Below are positions 12,673-26,743 of a DNA stretch of 64,000 nt, piece after piece. Each line of letters opens with the position of its first letter. Positions within the stretch are counted from its first letter, which is position 1. Where the stretch lies: assembly GCA_945859605.1 (NCBI GenBank), contig OX243814.1:43157931-43221930 (forward strand), given 5' to 3'. The DNA is from Lumbricus rubellus. Lineage: Eukaryota > Annelida > Clitellata > Crassiclitellata > Lumbricidae. The notes below the pieces were generated by a model that was not told the origin of the DNA, did not search any database, and worked only from the letters and a program-made list of their open reading frames with translations. The translations under genes were made by a program, and so were the position numbers.

Positions 12673-12862
12673 ATCAGACAGACAGGCAGACAGACAGACA
12701 GACAGGCAGACAGACAGACAGACAGACAGACATACAAACAAACAGACAGACCATAGACGAACAGACAGACAAACAGACAGACCATAGACATACAGACAAA
12801 CAGACAGACAGACAGATTTTAGACAGACAGACAGACAAACAGACATATTATAGACAGACATA
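12673..12862 (+). repeat. (GACA)n microsatellite with compound units
   Basis: GACA/GGCA tetramers interrupted by CATAGAC and AAACAGAC units. The cysteine/leucine/serine-rich frames on the other strand are artefacts. Confidence 0.9.
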
Positions 12863-12869
12863 CAGTGAG

Positions 12870-14016
<1,147 letters not shown>

Positions 14017-14447
14017 CCCACAGAGTACATTCTGGCAGCAGACCCGAGTACACTTCGTTATGCGGAAGAGAGTTGGAATTCCTTAACCTGGTCCTAAGTC
14101 TAACGTCCCCACAATTGCGTCATGGCCCACTGGATGTCTATTTACCTTAGTTACTAGGCGTTGTTTTTTTTAAAGTTAGGCCTCTGGCTAACCTGAATGC
14201 AGCTGGTATTAGGCCGAGTGAGACTTGTCCTTGACGTACAGTAAAATACATTATGCAAACTGTAGCAAAACACTTATGAAGTCACAGGTGCAACTCTATG
14301 GGGTACGTAATATGCACCACGTTAATTATCTTGTAAATAATGCATAGTAACTCATAGCGAAATAGCAGTGTGGGCTATAGGAGAGCATGTGCAACGTATT
14401 ATTATGTCTAGAAAAAAAGGAAAAAATATAAATATATAGAAAAAAAT

Positions 14448-14515
14448 GCTGCCCTGTCAGAGGTTCGAACCTCTAAACTCTCGGTTTACATTCTAGTAAG
14501 TTGACCACTAGACAG
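14448..14515 (-). repeat. tRNA-like sequence with Pol III-style T run (SINE head or tRNA pseudogene)
   Basis: Read on the minus strand, ACTGTCTAGTGGTCAACT resembles an A box region. It is followed by a good T-arm, AGAGG-TTCGAAC-CCTCT (B box), then GACAGGGCAGC and a run of seven T residues of the Pol III terminator type. The acceptor stem pairs over only five bases and the anticodon arm is irregular, so a functional tRNA is unlikely. It lies about 80 bases upstream of, and opposite to, the TRIM-like gene. Confidence 0.5.
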
Positions 14516-14596
14516 TAACTGTTGCTCTGACCTATATTGTTTTGTACTTATAATGGCTATTGTTGGCTTGTTTTTGGCTAGGTGCTTGAATAGAGA

Positions 14597-17344
14597 ATGT
14601 CTTCGGAAGCAGAGAGAGATGTCTCGGAGGCTCTGGACGTCATAACGGAATGTCCAGCATGTTGTAAGTCGATGAAAGAAGCCACCAGTCTGCCTTGTCT
14701 TCATAGCTTCTGTCTCAAATGCCTTGGCACCAAAATAATCAACTCCAAAGTCATCTGTCCTACCTGCGAAAAGACGTATCCAGCAACTGATATCCGGCGC
14801 GACCTCTTCATCCAGGACATCGTAGATGAAGGTCTTTCTTCGAGCAGCGGAAGTGGTAATACCATTTGCGAGTTCTGCCCCGACGACACCGATGACTTGG
14901 AGTCAAGGACTGGATCGAACGGGACAGTGTTCGAAGCAGCGAGGCCTCCGAGGAGCGTGGCCACGCTGCACTGTCTCGATTGCCGTCGGAACCTCTGCGT
15001 TGACTGCGCCCGTGGACACAGGCGACACTGCCAGAGTCACGTGATTGTCGATCGTGATGACGTTCTCGTGCGACGTCGAAGTATCGCGAGATCTGTGGCG
15101 AGATGTGACGAACACCCGGACGAGAGTCTGAAGATCTTCTGCTTCGACTGTCGAAAGGTCGTCTGCGTTCTGTGCTACGCGGAGGAACACAACACTCACC
15201 AGTGCAAGGACGTTGCGAAGGCGGCCAACGACTTCCAGCGCCAGCTGAGAGAGATCGGGACGTGGATGGACGTGTGCAAGACGGGGATGTCGTCAGCGTT
15301 GTCGGACCTCGAGAAGGAGTGGCGTCAGTTCGAGGACAGTCTGAGGGACACGAGGTCGAAGATTCGAGAGAAGGGCGACCAGATGAAGCGTGTCATCGAT
15401 AGTCACATGATGCGTTTGACGCAGGAGTTGCAGGTCTTGAATCAAGGAAAGTGGAACGAATTCGAGGCGGAGAAGAAGGCCTTCAACGTTCTGCTGTCCG
15501 ACGTCGATCACCTGACGAAGTACAGTCTGGTTCTGACGGAGAACGGAAGTCCCTACCACATCGCTGAGTCCTTCCATCGATTGCAGACGAAGGCGACGGA
15601 GCTGAGGGTCACGCGACCGGAAATGGACGGTGTGTCCGGTCAACGCGTCCAAATGATATTCGCGAATCCTGATCCACTGAGGCGTGTTGAAGGAGGAACG
15701 GACGAGGTGCTTGGCAGGGTGTCGATGTTCAACATATCTGACACCATCGAAGGTGAACATAGTAATTCGCTATGCAATATTGTTATGTTACAATGTTTCT
15801 ATACGCTATGTTAAATTGTCTAAATCTACATGTAGATTGTGGAACTTCGTAACCAATTGTTTAAAGCGCTCGACTTGTAAATTGGTGAGCAACTGAGCAT
15901 TGTGTTGTATTTGTAAGCTTAATGTATTGTTTCTGGGCATTTATAAAGCGCCTTCCGCAGTAATGACTATTTAGAGGCAATCCAGGCGCGCACGAGCTCT
16001 CCGAGGACAGGGCAGTTTTCAACTACGAACCTAGTTCAATAAATCACCCCCAAAATCTTAGCCTGGACTTGTCAAGGAAGGTTGTAACTTGTAACACGAT
16101 GAAGGACACACAATTATTGCAAAGGCTTGGCGTTGAGCAATAGCTGTCGTGCCCAGGAACGGGGGTGGGGGGGGGGCGAACTGAGTATAGGTTCGACCTA
16201 CTTCTTGAGCTTATATTATGAGTTTTTCCTTATTCTACTTTTCGTTCCATTAACAAGCGGTGTATTTCTTTTGGTATACTCTCTACAACTAATCGTGTAT
16301 TCATCGATATGTTTGTCAATCGAGTGTTTTAATCTAAATATTTCAGAGAACGATTTAGAATCATCAATTTCCGAAGTATCAAGCAGAAGTCTGCCAGCTT
16401 TGGAAGTGTCCAGCGTCAGAAGCGCCCGAAGCCTCAACGGCGAAGAGGCCCCCACTCCGAAACTCATAGGGACCGTTGAAACCGACGGCCGAGGGGTGAT
16501 GGGTGTAACGATCCTGAACAACAAACTCTACCTCGTATGCGCATGGACAAACACCGTCTTCGTCCACTCGGCTGAGCACCCCTTCTCACGAAATGAATCG
16601 ATCCTCGTTAAGGACATGAAGTGTCCAAACGATATGGTATCCTGTTCGGAAAGCGATTGTATCTACATCACGGACTCAGAGCACGGATGCGTGTGGCGGA
16701 TCAACGACACGGGTCAGTCGGATCGGTGGGTGGGTAAAGCGGGTCAACCGTGGACAATATCCGTTCGTCGTGGGCGCGTTCTTCTACCCACAGACGGTAA
16801 ACCACCGCAGCTTAACATCTACGGCCCGGGCGGTGGGATCTTGTCACGTGTTCGTCTTCCAACGGCCGTTGATTCCGTGCAGCATGCGGTTGAGTTGAGG
16901 AACGGTAACTTCATCGTTAGTCACGGCCGTAACTCTGGACGTTTAAGTCGGATATGCGAGGTATCAAAGACCGGGCATATCGTTCGAAGCTTTGACGGTA
17001 TGGAGCCAAAGGGAGGAGGGGGCCCGTCACGATCAGCGCTGGTCAAATGGCCGAAACATCTTGCGATAGGTGACAATGAGGAGACGATACTTGCGGCAGA
17101 GTTCTCCAATCACTACGTACTGCGTCTGAATCGATCCCTGCAGCTCGACAAGATCTTTCTGTCGTGGGACGATGATCGCATTGATGCTCCGACTAGACTC
17201 TGCTGGGTGCCGGGGACTGGACGTGTCCTCCTTGCAGAACCTGCGACTGTTAAGATCTACGAAGTACCAGATCTGTGTTCCAAGTCGCCAGGCGTTGTAT
17301 CTCTGACTAAGAAATTTAATCTTTTCGATGCTACGAAGAAATAG
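14597..17344 (+). CDS. TRIM-like RING/B-box protein with C-terminal NHL/SMP-type beta-propeller
   Basis: Two exons, 14597-15752 and 16347-17344, give 717 codons; the junction (GAA G|GTGAAC to TTTCAG|AG) is in phase. A C3HC4 RING lies at residues 19-57 (C19, C22, C34, H36, C39, C42, C54, C57), consistent with E3 ubiquitin ligase activity. Two B-box-like zinc modules follow: CEFCPDD to HCLDCRRNLCVDC to HRRHCQSH, and CDEHPDESLKIFCFDCRKVV to EEHNTHQC. A charged coiled-coil region covers roughly residues 205-320. The second exon encodes repeating strands (KLIGTVETDGRGVMGVTIL, CIYITDSEHGCVWRIN, EETILAAEFSNHYVLRLNR) typical of the NHL/SMP-30-like propeller of invertebrate TRIM2/3/56-like proteins. 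The ATG lies two codons after an in-frame TAG, and a likely 5'-UTR acceptor (TTTTTGGCTAG) ends at 14581. Substrate and pathway are unknown; such genes are often expanded in marine invertebrates. Confidence 0.87.
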
Positions 17345-20300
17345 GATGAACAATGTCGACCTTGTTATCTGCGCCAACTCAGACCTCCGTTCGTTTCTCG
17401 GCCGACAGGTCCACAAAGTAGACTGCCTCAGCTGAATCTTCCTTCGACCATGCTTCTACTGTGGCGTGTGACAAGATGTTACCTGGGTATCATACTGAGT
17501 TTTAACAAAAGTTACTTTTAGAATAAGGTTAATTCATTTGGTATGTCTAGGACTCCAATTCGAATAGATGTCCCGCATAAATTGCCATAACAGAGTGAAC
17601 ATTGTTAGCCAATGAAGGCAGGACAGTCTCGTTGCTGTCAATATTAACTGACAATACTCTAAGACTCAATTACTATTGGGAACTTGCATAGGCATATTTT
17701 CTATGATTGGCTCTTCACACTCATTTACTGAGGCGGTATGGCTTGGTACCGTATCTATCTTAGATAATGCTGTCTTGTGTTATAATGGATGCCTCAAATA
17801 ATTACACTTCGCAAATTTACAGGAGGACTCTGATTGGCATTAGCGCTAAGAAAAATCTCATTCACGCATGGATGATGGTGACTGAGATAGAAGTTTCTGA
17901 TGGCAGAAAAAATTCAGACTGCTTTTCCTTAAGCTGTATACAGTGTATAGTGTCTAATGTTTTGAACATCGATTATAATACTGGATATAGGAATTGACTT
18001 GTAGGTCATCAGCTTTAAGACTTGATCGCAGCTTAATCTCAAGATTTCATGGACCGTTTATCAGCTAAGGATTGAGAGTTTAGACCGGCTCTAGTCTTAT
18101 CTTAGCAGTCTTCCATAACCAAACAACGAGTGATTGTTGAAGTCAGTTTTAAAGGTAAAATCTCATTCACGCATGGATGACAATCTCCGACCAAATGCTT
18201 TCACATGAAGTTCTGCGTTGTTTCAACATCTAAATGCGACATTGTTCAAACGAATGCTTGCGTATAATATGCTATGAATACATAATGTTTTTGTCTAAAC
18301 TTGTACAGGACAGACAGAAATATATGTATGCCTCGAGTATATATAGGGCCTACCCTCTGAGTCTGTAGACCTGCCTGCAAACACTTTTGTACATTTAAGC
18401 ACGTCTGCTTACGTGCAAATAAAATATACATAGGCTACGTGTATACAATGATGTATATACACAGTATTACACACCGTATGCGTTCGTACCTATATATATG
18501 CATATATGTCTGTTCATCTATGTTTGTATAGACTATACATGTAGGCTATTCGTGTATGAATTTGTGTTAAATAGAGTCGTTGCACTCAATTTTATGGTGC
18601 TTAAAAGCTTTTCAGGCTAATGCACTCATACAAAAACAGCGCCCAACCACATGACCTTTATCCGTCCTCTTATCTGCAGCAGTTGATTAGCCTTCTTAGT
18701 GCGTTTTGCCCTGTTTTATCTCGACATTTTACCGGCTTTGCTCGGCTTACTTCCAATCTTCCTTTGTAAAATGTTGTAGGATTTCTTTTATCTGGCATTT
18801 ACTTATTCGCATAGAATTAAGAGTTCCGTGCACTCTGTTTCCTATGATTTTGTGTCCATGTGTATTGCATGATCTTTTCAGATAGGCATTTATACCTTTG
18901 AGTACGGTGAGTTATCAATAATTATCAAAATTGTCTCTATTTCAATCTGCATGTAGGCTATGCTTGTGTTTAGTTAAGATTTTTTAAAACTTCTTATTGT
19001 TCTTGAAATCTTAATAATTAATACAACGCAAAGTGAAGTTTATTGTAACGCTACTAGACACAAATAGGCCTACATATAGGCCTACGACGTCATAAAAAGT
19101 TTGACGTTGATGTCAGTGTTCCACAGGTAGGTCAAATGGAACAAGACCCGCAGCAAATTGAGTTACCCTTTAACCATGAACGCATTTCAGGCAACTTTCA
19201 TAGCAGATGAAGTAGTTCTCTAAGTTTTTGTGCAGACCTGTAATACATTCGTAAAGAACTAATATAGAACAATATGCCTATAGTATAGACTCTGTCAGTG
19301 CAGTTGTTTTATAGAACACCGGATTCATTGAACATTTAATAGAAAAAATGTTTCAAAGTCACTCAAGTCTCATTGACAGCTTTTCAAGTCAGATCGAGTA
19401 CTATTTCGTTATTTTTAGTCTTCTGCACATTTCACTGAAAGTTGTCTCTAACGTTCAAGTGAGTCATTTTTAATGGATACTTTAGAAGTTTACAGCACCA
19501 ACAGTTTCTTGACGAAACTAAGAAATTACCAAAATTAATAATAACAGTTATTTAATGATAAAGATACATTTCCGCATGAATACGACGCGCACACTATAGT
19601 ATGCGAATAATTTTGTCTACATTTTCAATATAATTATGTTATCATACGGCCTGAACACTGTTAGAATTGCACATTAATAAAGCATATAACAAGCAGTTCA
19701 AGCGAGAGTTACATAATATACTTGGAACACCGAGAAACATTGGAGTAGGTTAAGTCAGGAAATATCATGAGGTCGCATAGAGCATGTAGAGTATGCCTAA
19801 CTGCCTAACATAATTTCTGTAAGCACAAAATCATGCATGTAAAATGTTTGACTCGCCTTACCCCAACTTAACCGAACTATACATTGTTTCACTTAACTCT
19901 CCTCATTCAAGTTTATCCATTAAATCATCTGTCCCTGCTCCTTTTATTTACATTTTAAAGGGTTTTCAATCGGTTAAGCCTACAGCGAAACACATAATTT
20001 GAAATTTAAGAAACACTGACAACAACTAGAATTAGAAAACTTGAACGAAGACATGTGTACTATACTCGTCAGTTCATCATCTCTGTATCAATACCAAAGG
20101 CCACAATGACATCAAGCCAAGAACAGACAATAATATTACTGTAACACTCAAGTGCACTGCACACCTAAGGCCAACGTATCGGGGGAGTTGACGCAATATT
20201 AAAGACCACACGTTAAGGCAAACTATTTGAAGGCAATATTTCGCCATTTCTCTTCGCCATCTCTCCACCGAACACTGACTCACGATGAGGTTCTAAACCG

Positions 20301-20440
20301 AAAACACAAGTACCCCGTCTGCTCATAATTATAATAATAATTAATTATCAATGTGTCATGTCTCTGCTCGTGTAAGAATCTGAAGATTCATAGGAAAAGA
20401 AATGGTGATCATATTATTTTTATCAATTCATAGTCTTTGC
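17345..20440. other. Gene-free region between TRIM-like gene and RGK gene (convergent)
   Basis: About 3.1 kb between two convergently transcribed genes. A direct repeat of about 20 bp (AATCTCATTCACGCATGGAT) occurs near 17852 and 18159. Otherwise it is AT-rich unique DNA with frequent TAGGCCTA and TACATGTA words; I see no coding exon. Confidence 0.5.
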
Positions 20441-20454
20441 TCATAAACGTATGA

Positions 20455-20830
20455 TGAGACTTCCAAGGAAAAGGAATGACACGTCAAGTAGCGTAGTCGT
20501 TGTGCAAGTTCCCCAGAAAAACCAGTCGGTTCACCCCACTGTTCCTGCTTATGTGTACCCATGGAGACAAAGGAATTATATCAACTCACTATCCTTGTTT
20601 ATGCGTTCTAAACTTCTCCAAGAAAAGGAAGGATGGTGTCATCTAAACAGTCCCTGCTTGCGTGCAGTATAGCCTACTACCCAAGTTCCCCAGACAAAAA
20701 ATGACATATAATATAATTACATATATTACTCCACTTTCCCTGCTTGTGTGTGTGCCAAATTCTACAGAAAATGGATGGCATACCACTCCCACTGTCCCTG
20801 CTGATGAACGACAAACCCAACTTCCCCATT
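20455..20830. repeat. Diverged minisatellite downstream of the RGK stop codon
   Basis: Five to six degraded copies of a unit of about 50-60 bp, recognised by CTGTCCCTGCTTGTGTG variants at about 20541, 20588, 20649, 20735 and 20797, each preceded by CTTCCCCAGAAAA-like sequence. It lies within about 400 bp of the RGK stop codon on the minus strand and so is probably in the 3' UTR. Confidence 0.6.
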
Positions 20831-20868
20831 CAAAGCAATTCCACCACAGAAAGATCCCCCCGTAGGAC

Positions 20869-21206
20869 TCATATCTCAAAGAGATTGATGCAAGACTTCG
20901 ACGTCCGTCTCTGACCGGTGAACAGCTTCGCGAGAACTTTCTCTCTGGCCGCCAGAAGGCAGCACGTGTCCGAGTTCTGTCTGTGGTCGAGGGACTCATT
21001 CCTTTCCAGCGGCGTCCAACGCTTCGGCGTTTTCAGCGGTGAACAGGTGGCGCCTCTGGCGAGTGTCTGCTGCTGCTGGCGTCTTTGGCGGGAAACAAGG
21101 CGGACCTGGTGGAGTACACCGACGAATAGGTCGTCTATTTGGTGATCGATCGCAGCAGACACTTCTATGTATTTGCAGTCGTAAGACTTCGCCGTTGATT
21201 TTCCCT
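20869..21206 (-). CDS. rgk: RGK GTPase exon 4 (G5 motif and C-terminal tail)
   Basis: Acceptor TTATTTTCAG, then codons joining in phase to exon 3 to read [19 protein letters not shown]. This matches the GKxxAKxxxCKFIETSAA pattern of RGK GTPases. The tail is basic and glutamine-rich (RQRRQQQQ), and [14 protein letters not shown] resembles the calmodulin/membrane-binding helix of the family. It ends KSCINLFEI and stop. Confidence 0.92.
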
Positions 21207-21886
21207 CTGAAAATAATTAATTATACACACAAGTCGAACACACGCTCTTTATGGCTGATAAAGCTGTGATGGACTTGCAAGTGTATTGTATTGTATTCAG
21301 ACATTTATAAATAATTATAACTAGAGTATGAAATACGAAGCAATATTGTTAATGTCGAACTGCCGGTATTGAAATATGTGTGTTAAAACAGTTAAAATCG
21401 TGCTTGCCATCGAGCACGTAACATTTACACTGACAGTATGCGTGTAAAGCATCTTAGAAGTAGGCCTAGCCTGCTACTGACTATGATAATTAATAGGCTA
21501 GCCTATATAGTATATACTCAATAGAGTCAATAGACTCAATACGTATAATAGTCGTATTAGTCGTAAAAATACAATAATGCAGATAACAAATAATTATAGA
21601 AAGCACAAAATAATTTTGCCATCGTGACCTTGTTCTGAGATGACCCTGGTGCGCACGAGGTCAACTTTGTTGGCGACGAGGATGATTGCCACCTGGTGAC
21701 CAGTTTCGTCATTACGCAGCTCGTACAGACGATCGATGGCCAACTCATACGACTTCCGGTCTTCAACCGAATACACGATGACGATTCCAGTGACGTTGTC
21801 GAGTGACGTCATCGTTCCTTCAGCCTATGAGAAGATACGCAGACGAGATTCTATAATTATCTATTTCTGTTCGGATGTGTGTGTGC

Positions 21887-21920
<34 letters not shown>

Positions 21921-21941
21921 ATGCGTGTAGGCCTACATAAT

Positions 21942-21975
<34 letters not shown>

Positions 21976-24900
21976 CGGCCTTATTCCTGTCATTTTCCTC
22001 ATAACAATACGCCTCTTTTTCCTAGTTCCATGGAGACCTATAGTCATTTTGCTGATGGATATATACTGCGGCTTAAGCGCGAACACCACAACATCCGTTT
22101 TCAAAGTCAAACAACTAATCAGCGCAGACCCTTTATGACTGAAGAGAAAACCGCCTGCAGCATTAAAGACATGGTCTCAAATCCAGAACTGTGAAATAAA
22201 CTATTCTCACGCTGGCATCTATTGGACTCTGTGGTGCCCTAAAGATGGACGCAACAATAACAGCAAAGGGTATGATTGCATGCAATAGGACAGAATCATC
22301 GTTGGAACAGTACGTCAGTCGTCTGTTAATGGGACCATTGGCACCTGTAGCGGCTGCTGTATTTCTTCATAAAACGAAAGAAAATAATAATGGAGCACGA
22401 TGTTTGGCCATTCGATTGTGGCGCTTGTTACGTGCATAATAATAATAATAATAAAAATAATAATAATAATAACAATAACGCTAATAACAATAACAATAAT
22501 AATAATGCAGATCGACGTGAATAATATTAATATCCTTCACCAACGTCTTTCCATAGTCGTCCAATCCCAAAACGTCATCACGTTCAAACAAACATCTCCG
22601 AATGATCGTAAAACGAGACCAAATATCTCGACGATGAATGTTTTTCTTCAAGTATAAATTTTTTCGCTGATGGATATTTCTGCCACTTGTTAAAAAAGTG
22701 ATGAGAATAACAACTGTCTACAGGGTGCGCCAAAAAAATACCCCCCTAGGTTTTTTGCGAGTATCTTGGCCAAAAGTAAAAATTTTGCAATGAAATTTTG
22801 CAGTCTTATATATACAATTCATATTTACACATGATGGCCAGATTTCATCAAAATATTTCAAACGGAACAAAAGTTATACCACTTTTACGGAGGCCACCCA
22901 CAGTTTTTGACGATTCAAAAACGTAACGCAACAAAAAGTGACAAAAACCTGATTTTATTAAGTCTCATCTCAAATAACTGTTGCCAAATGAACTTGGTAG
23001 TGCTTCACAACTTGTGTTCAATGTGCCCACAACCAGTGCCAAAACTTCTTTTGAGTCTCTTTGCAAAGTTTTTGATGGACCTCTGATTAATCTGACAGAT
23101 TCCTTATTTACCAATTTGATTGTCATCTTGCTAAGTGACTTCTTAGTGACGTGCAGCTACGCTGGTACCCTGTTTCTTTTTTAAATAGTAATAATAATGA
23201 TCATCGGTCAATATCAAGGCTATTTGATAATAATTATTTGAGATGAGACTTAATAAAATCGTGTTTTTGCTGCGTTACATCTTTAAATTGTCAAAAATTG
23301 GGGGGTGGCCTCACTAAACGTGGTATAACTTTTGTTGTTTTAGAAATATTTTGATGAAATTTGACCATCATATGCAGATATGAATTGTATTTAAGCCTGT
23401 AAAATTTCATTTCGATATTCTTACTTTTGGCCAAGATATTGGCCAGAATAATTAGATTGAATTTTATTCCTTTTTTTGCTGCGTCGCGTTTTTGAATCGT
23501 CAAAAAACGGTGGGTGGTCTCACTAAAAGTGGCATAACTTTTGTTCTGTTTAAAATATTTGTATGAAATCTGGCCATCATGTGTAAATATGAATTGTCTT
23601 TAAGACAGTAAAATTTCATCTTAAAAGTCTTACTTTTGGTCAAGATATTGGCAAAAATCTTAGGGGGGGGGGTATTTTTTTTGGCGCACCCTGTAGATAA
23701 GAGAATAAGCTGTAGGCCTACTGGCATTATAGTGATTCATTCGATCAAGTGCTGTTGACATTGCTTAAGCGCTGTGAACGTGTCTTCAGTCGCTGAGGGG
23801 TTGCTTAAATCCAGATGAATGTTACTGTCAGGATTGTTTAAGCACAAAAGACGCTGTCAAAGCGCTGTGGATTTATCCATAAGCTGAAGACTTAGACTAC
23901 TGTCGCCGTTTGCTTAAGCGCTATACACTGTGTCCCAATAAATCGGGACCCCTTTTTATAATGTGAATAAAACAGGCAAACCTTAATCGATTTTCAAAAT
24001 TTAAAAACTGTTTTTATCCTGAGATAATTATCTTCCACTGATTCAAATATGAAGTTTCTGGCATGAATATTGACGTCACAATTACGTCATTTGCATCAGA
24101 GAATTCAAATGTTAAGTACCAAACACAACGATTTTTGATGACATTTGGTTTCGATATGTAAATTAACGACGTCATTATGACGTAATTTTTTAGTGATGGC
24201 CGTTCATAAATTACCAATTTGTAGATAATTATCTCAGGATAAAAACAGTTTTGAAATTTTAAAAATCGATGAATATTTGCCAATTTTATTCACATTATAA
24301 AAAGGGGTCCCGATTTATTGGGACACAGTGTAGAGGATGCTGCTTAAGCGTTTTAGTCGCTGCTTGAGTACCTTTGGCCGAGCGACATATCATTAGTTGG
24401 TGACGTGAAATAAAATGGCGATAGTTACATTCATTTTTCTGAGTTCGGTCTGTCGGATCTAGCCTATAGTGAGAATAAATGAAGAGAGATTGGTCTATGA
24501 TTATACACAATATACAGTGTATAAGATAAAGATTTTCAATAGAGGCGTTTAACTCATGTATCATTTCTATATCTATAGGCCTTTCTTAAAGGTTTTATTA
24601 CTTTTTGCCACGTAAGTCTTAGTTTTTCGTAGTTGTCATTCTAATAATACATCATGCTTTTCTCATTGCATTTATTAATTAAGCTAGTCATCCTCCGATA
24701 TAAAACCACGTCTTCTAAGCAATCCGCCATCTTGGTATAGGCTATTCTTCTTCTTATGACTCGTTCGTCCATAGACGGACGCCTCAATGAATCTCGAGTA
24801 TTTGTTTTGGACTGGCATCGTACGCCACGCCACTGGTCTTCTTCTTCTGGTGAAGCGCCTCTGGCGACCGACAGAATGTTGACATATACTCTTGTGCGTC

Positions 24901-26665
24901 TCCTGTGTGCCTGTGGGCTTTTACTGGTGGAGACTGCAGACCGGTCGTATACATTGTATAATACATGGTCATGACATTTCAAAGCGCGATAGGCATAGAT
25001 AATCCGATTTGTCAGGACACCGACTGACAACAGCATGTCTCTGCCAATTTCATCTGACCCGTCTCGTACGGTAAACACGTATACGCTGCGAACGATGTGT
25101 GCCTGCAGTGTATTGTGTATGTATTGCGCCATGTTCTTTTATATGCATTTATTACTTTTTGTGAGTGTGGGCCTAAATAATCTATGAATGCCTATGAATA
25201 ATTATATAGGCCTATATAGCGTACACGTTTCGTCGTTCAGATCAGTTAGGTAGGCATACCAGAGTATATATAATTATTTGTTTGCATGTGTACCTGTCAT
25301 AGCGCCCATTCAAGCTCTCTACTCAGAGGCGCTCCCGACTACAGCGCAGACACTGCTTCGGAATTTCACGCCGAAGCGCTGAGCAATTGCGAGTGAAGGA
25401 CTTGCCCAAGATCCCTACACGCGGCGACTTGAGGTAGATTCGAACCTGCAACCCTTCCGCTGCAAGGCGACGAACATAACCACTACACCACCGCGCCCCA
25501 CAATATATTATGCCAAACTGCACTATACTACACGTCCTGGTATAAACACAATACATATAATTTATACACGCAATGCAATACATAGGCTATACAAATGTGC
25601 GCACACGTTTATACAATAATGTTACTCATTTCAAGGTGTAGACATAGACTTAATACGTGCGTGCAAGAGTTTTGGTAAGCCGCTTAAAGAGTAGATCAAA
25701 GCACACAGTGATTGGTGAAAGAAAATACGACACTCCAACCGTGAGAACAAAGACTTTTAAGCACACTATTAAGACAATAATAAGCGCACCTGTAATCCTG
25801 TATACATTATACTATCCTGAGTATCCTCTCGCGAGCACGAACACACCTACAGTATTTTATTTCTCTTCAAGATAATGATTGTGTGAACCGCAGAGTATGC
25901 AAAGAAAGGCTGACTGACTATAATCTAAAATAATTAGTAGGGCATGTTACAGTGACTAAGCAATTCCATGACAACCATAGTTTTGGCTTCGGTTAAATTA
26001 ATACAAGATTCACGAATTTTTTTGTATTGTTGCAGATAACAATCTGCATGTTGCTCGCGGTCAATTTTTTGAAATTTATGTGAATTATCAGCAGAACTAT
26101 CAGTAGGCTTACAGGTCAACTTTTTCATTCATTCATTTTTCGAGAATTTATATAGCACCTCTTCAAGAAACCTACTCAGAGGCGAAATGCTGTGGAGGAC
26201 GAGGCCTGCATTTTCAGACATTCAGCAATTTAGACCATAATTTAAACACAGCAATACTTTTACCCGAGGTTTGTATTATATTAATATAATCCATCATGAC
26301 TGAGTCTAATAAATTCTGCTAGGAGCTGTTGCTGAATGGCTGGAAATTCAGGTCGCGTCCTCCACAGCTATTGTGAAAGTGCGACGAAATCCGATGGCGT
26401 TGTAATGCTGATTGCATTGCAGATGGAAAGGCGTTATACTATAGAGAGAGGTCAACTCCCACTGCAGCGCTCCAACGGACGAGAGACGTTGACCAACCTC
26501 TCAGATGAAGTCGACCCAGGCATTTTCTTAAAATTATTATTATTATTATTATTATTGTTATTATTATTTTTTTACCCGAGGTATCAATGATCCCTCAGGT
26601 GTCAGATATTAATAAGACATTTAAACTCTAGAGTGGCCATCCAGGTCAAGATCAGGAAGAACAAC

Positions 26666-26743
<78 letters not shown>

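Noticed and set aside
16127..16346. Upstream extension of TRIM-like exon 2 open frame with a hydrophobic segment
   Set aside because: A strong acceptor (AATATTTCAG) at 16346 is in phase with exon 1; the upstream part is intron.
24641..25132. 163-codon minus-strand open frame
   Set aside because: No recognisable motif, no supporting splice sites, located within an RGK intron; chance open frame is plausible.
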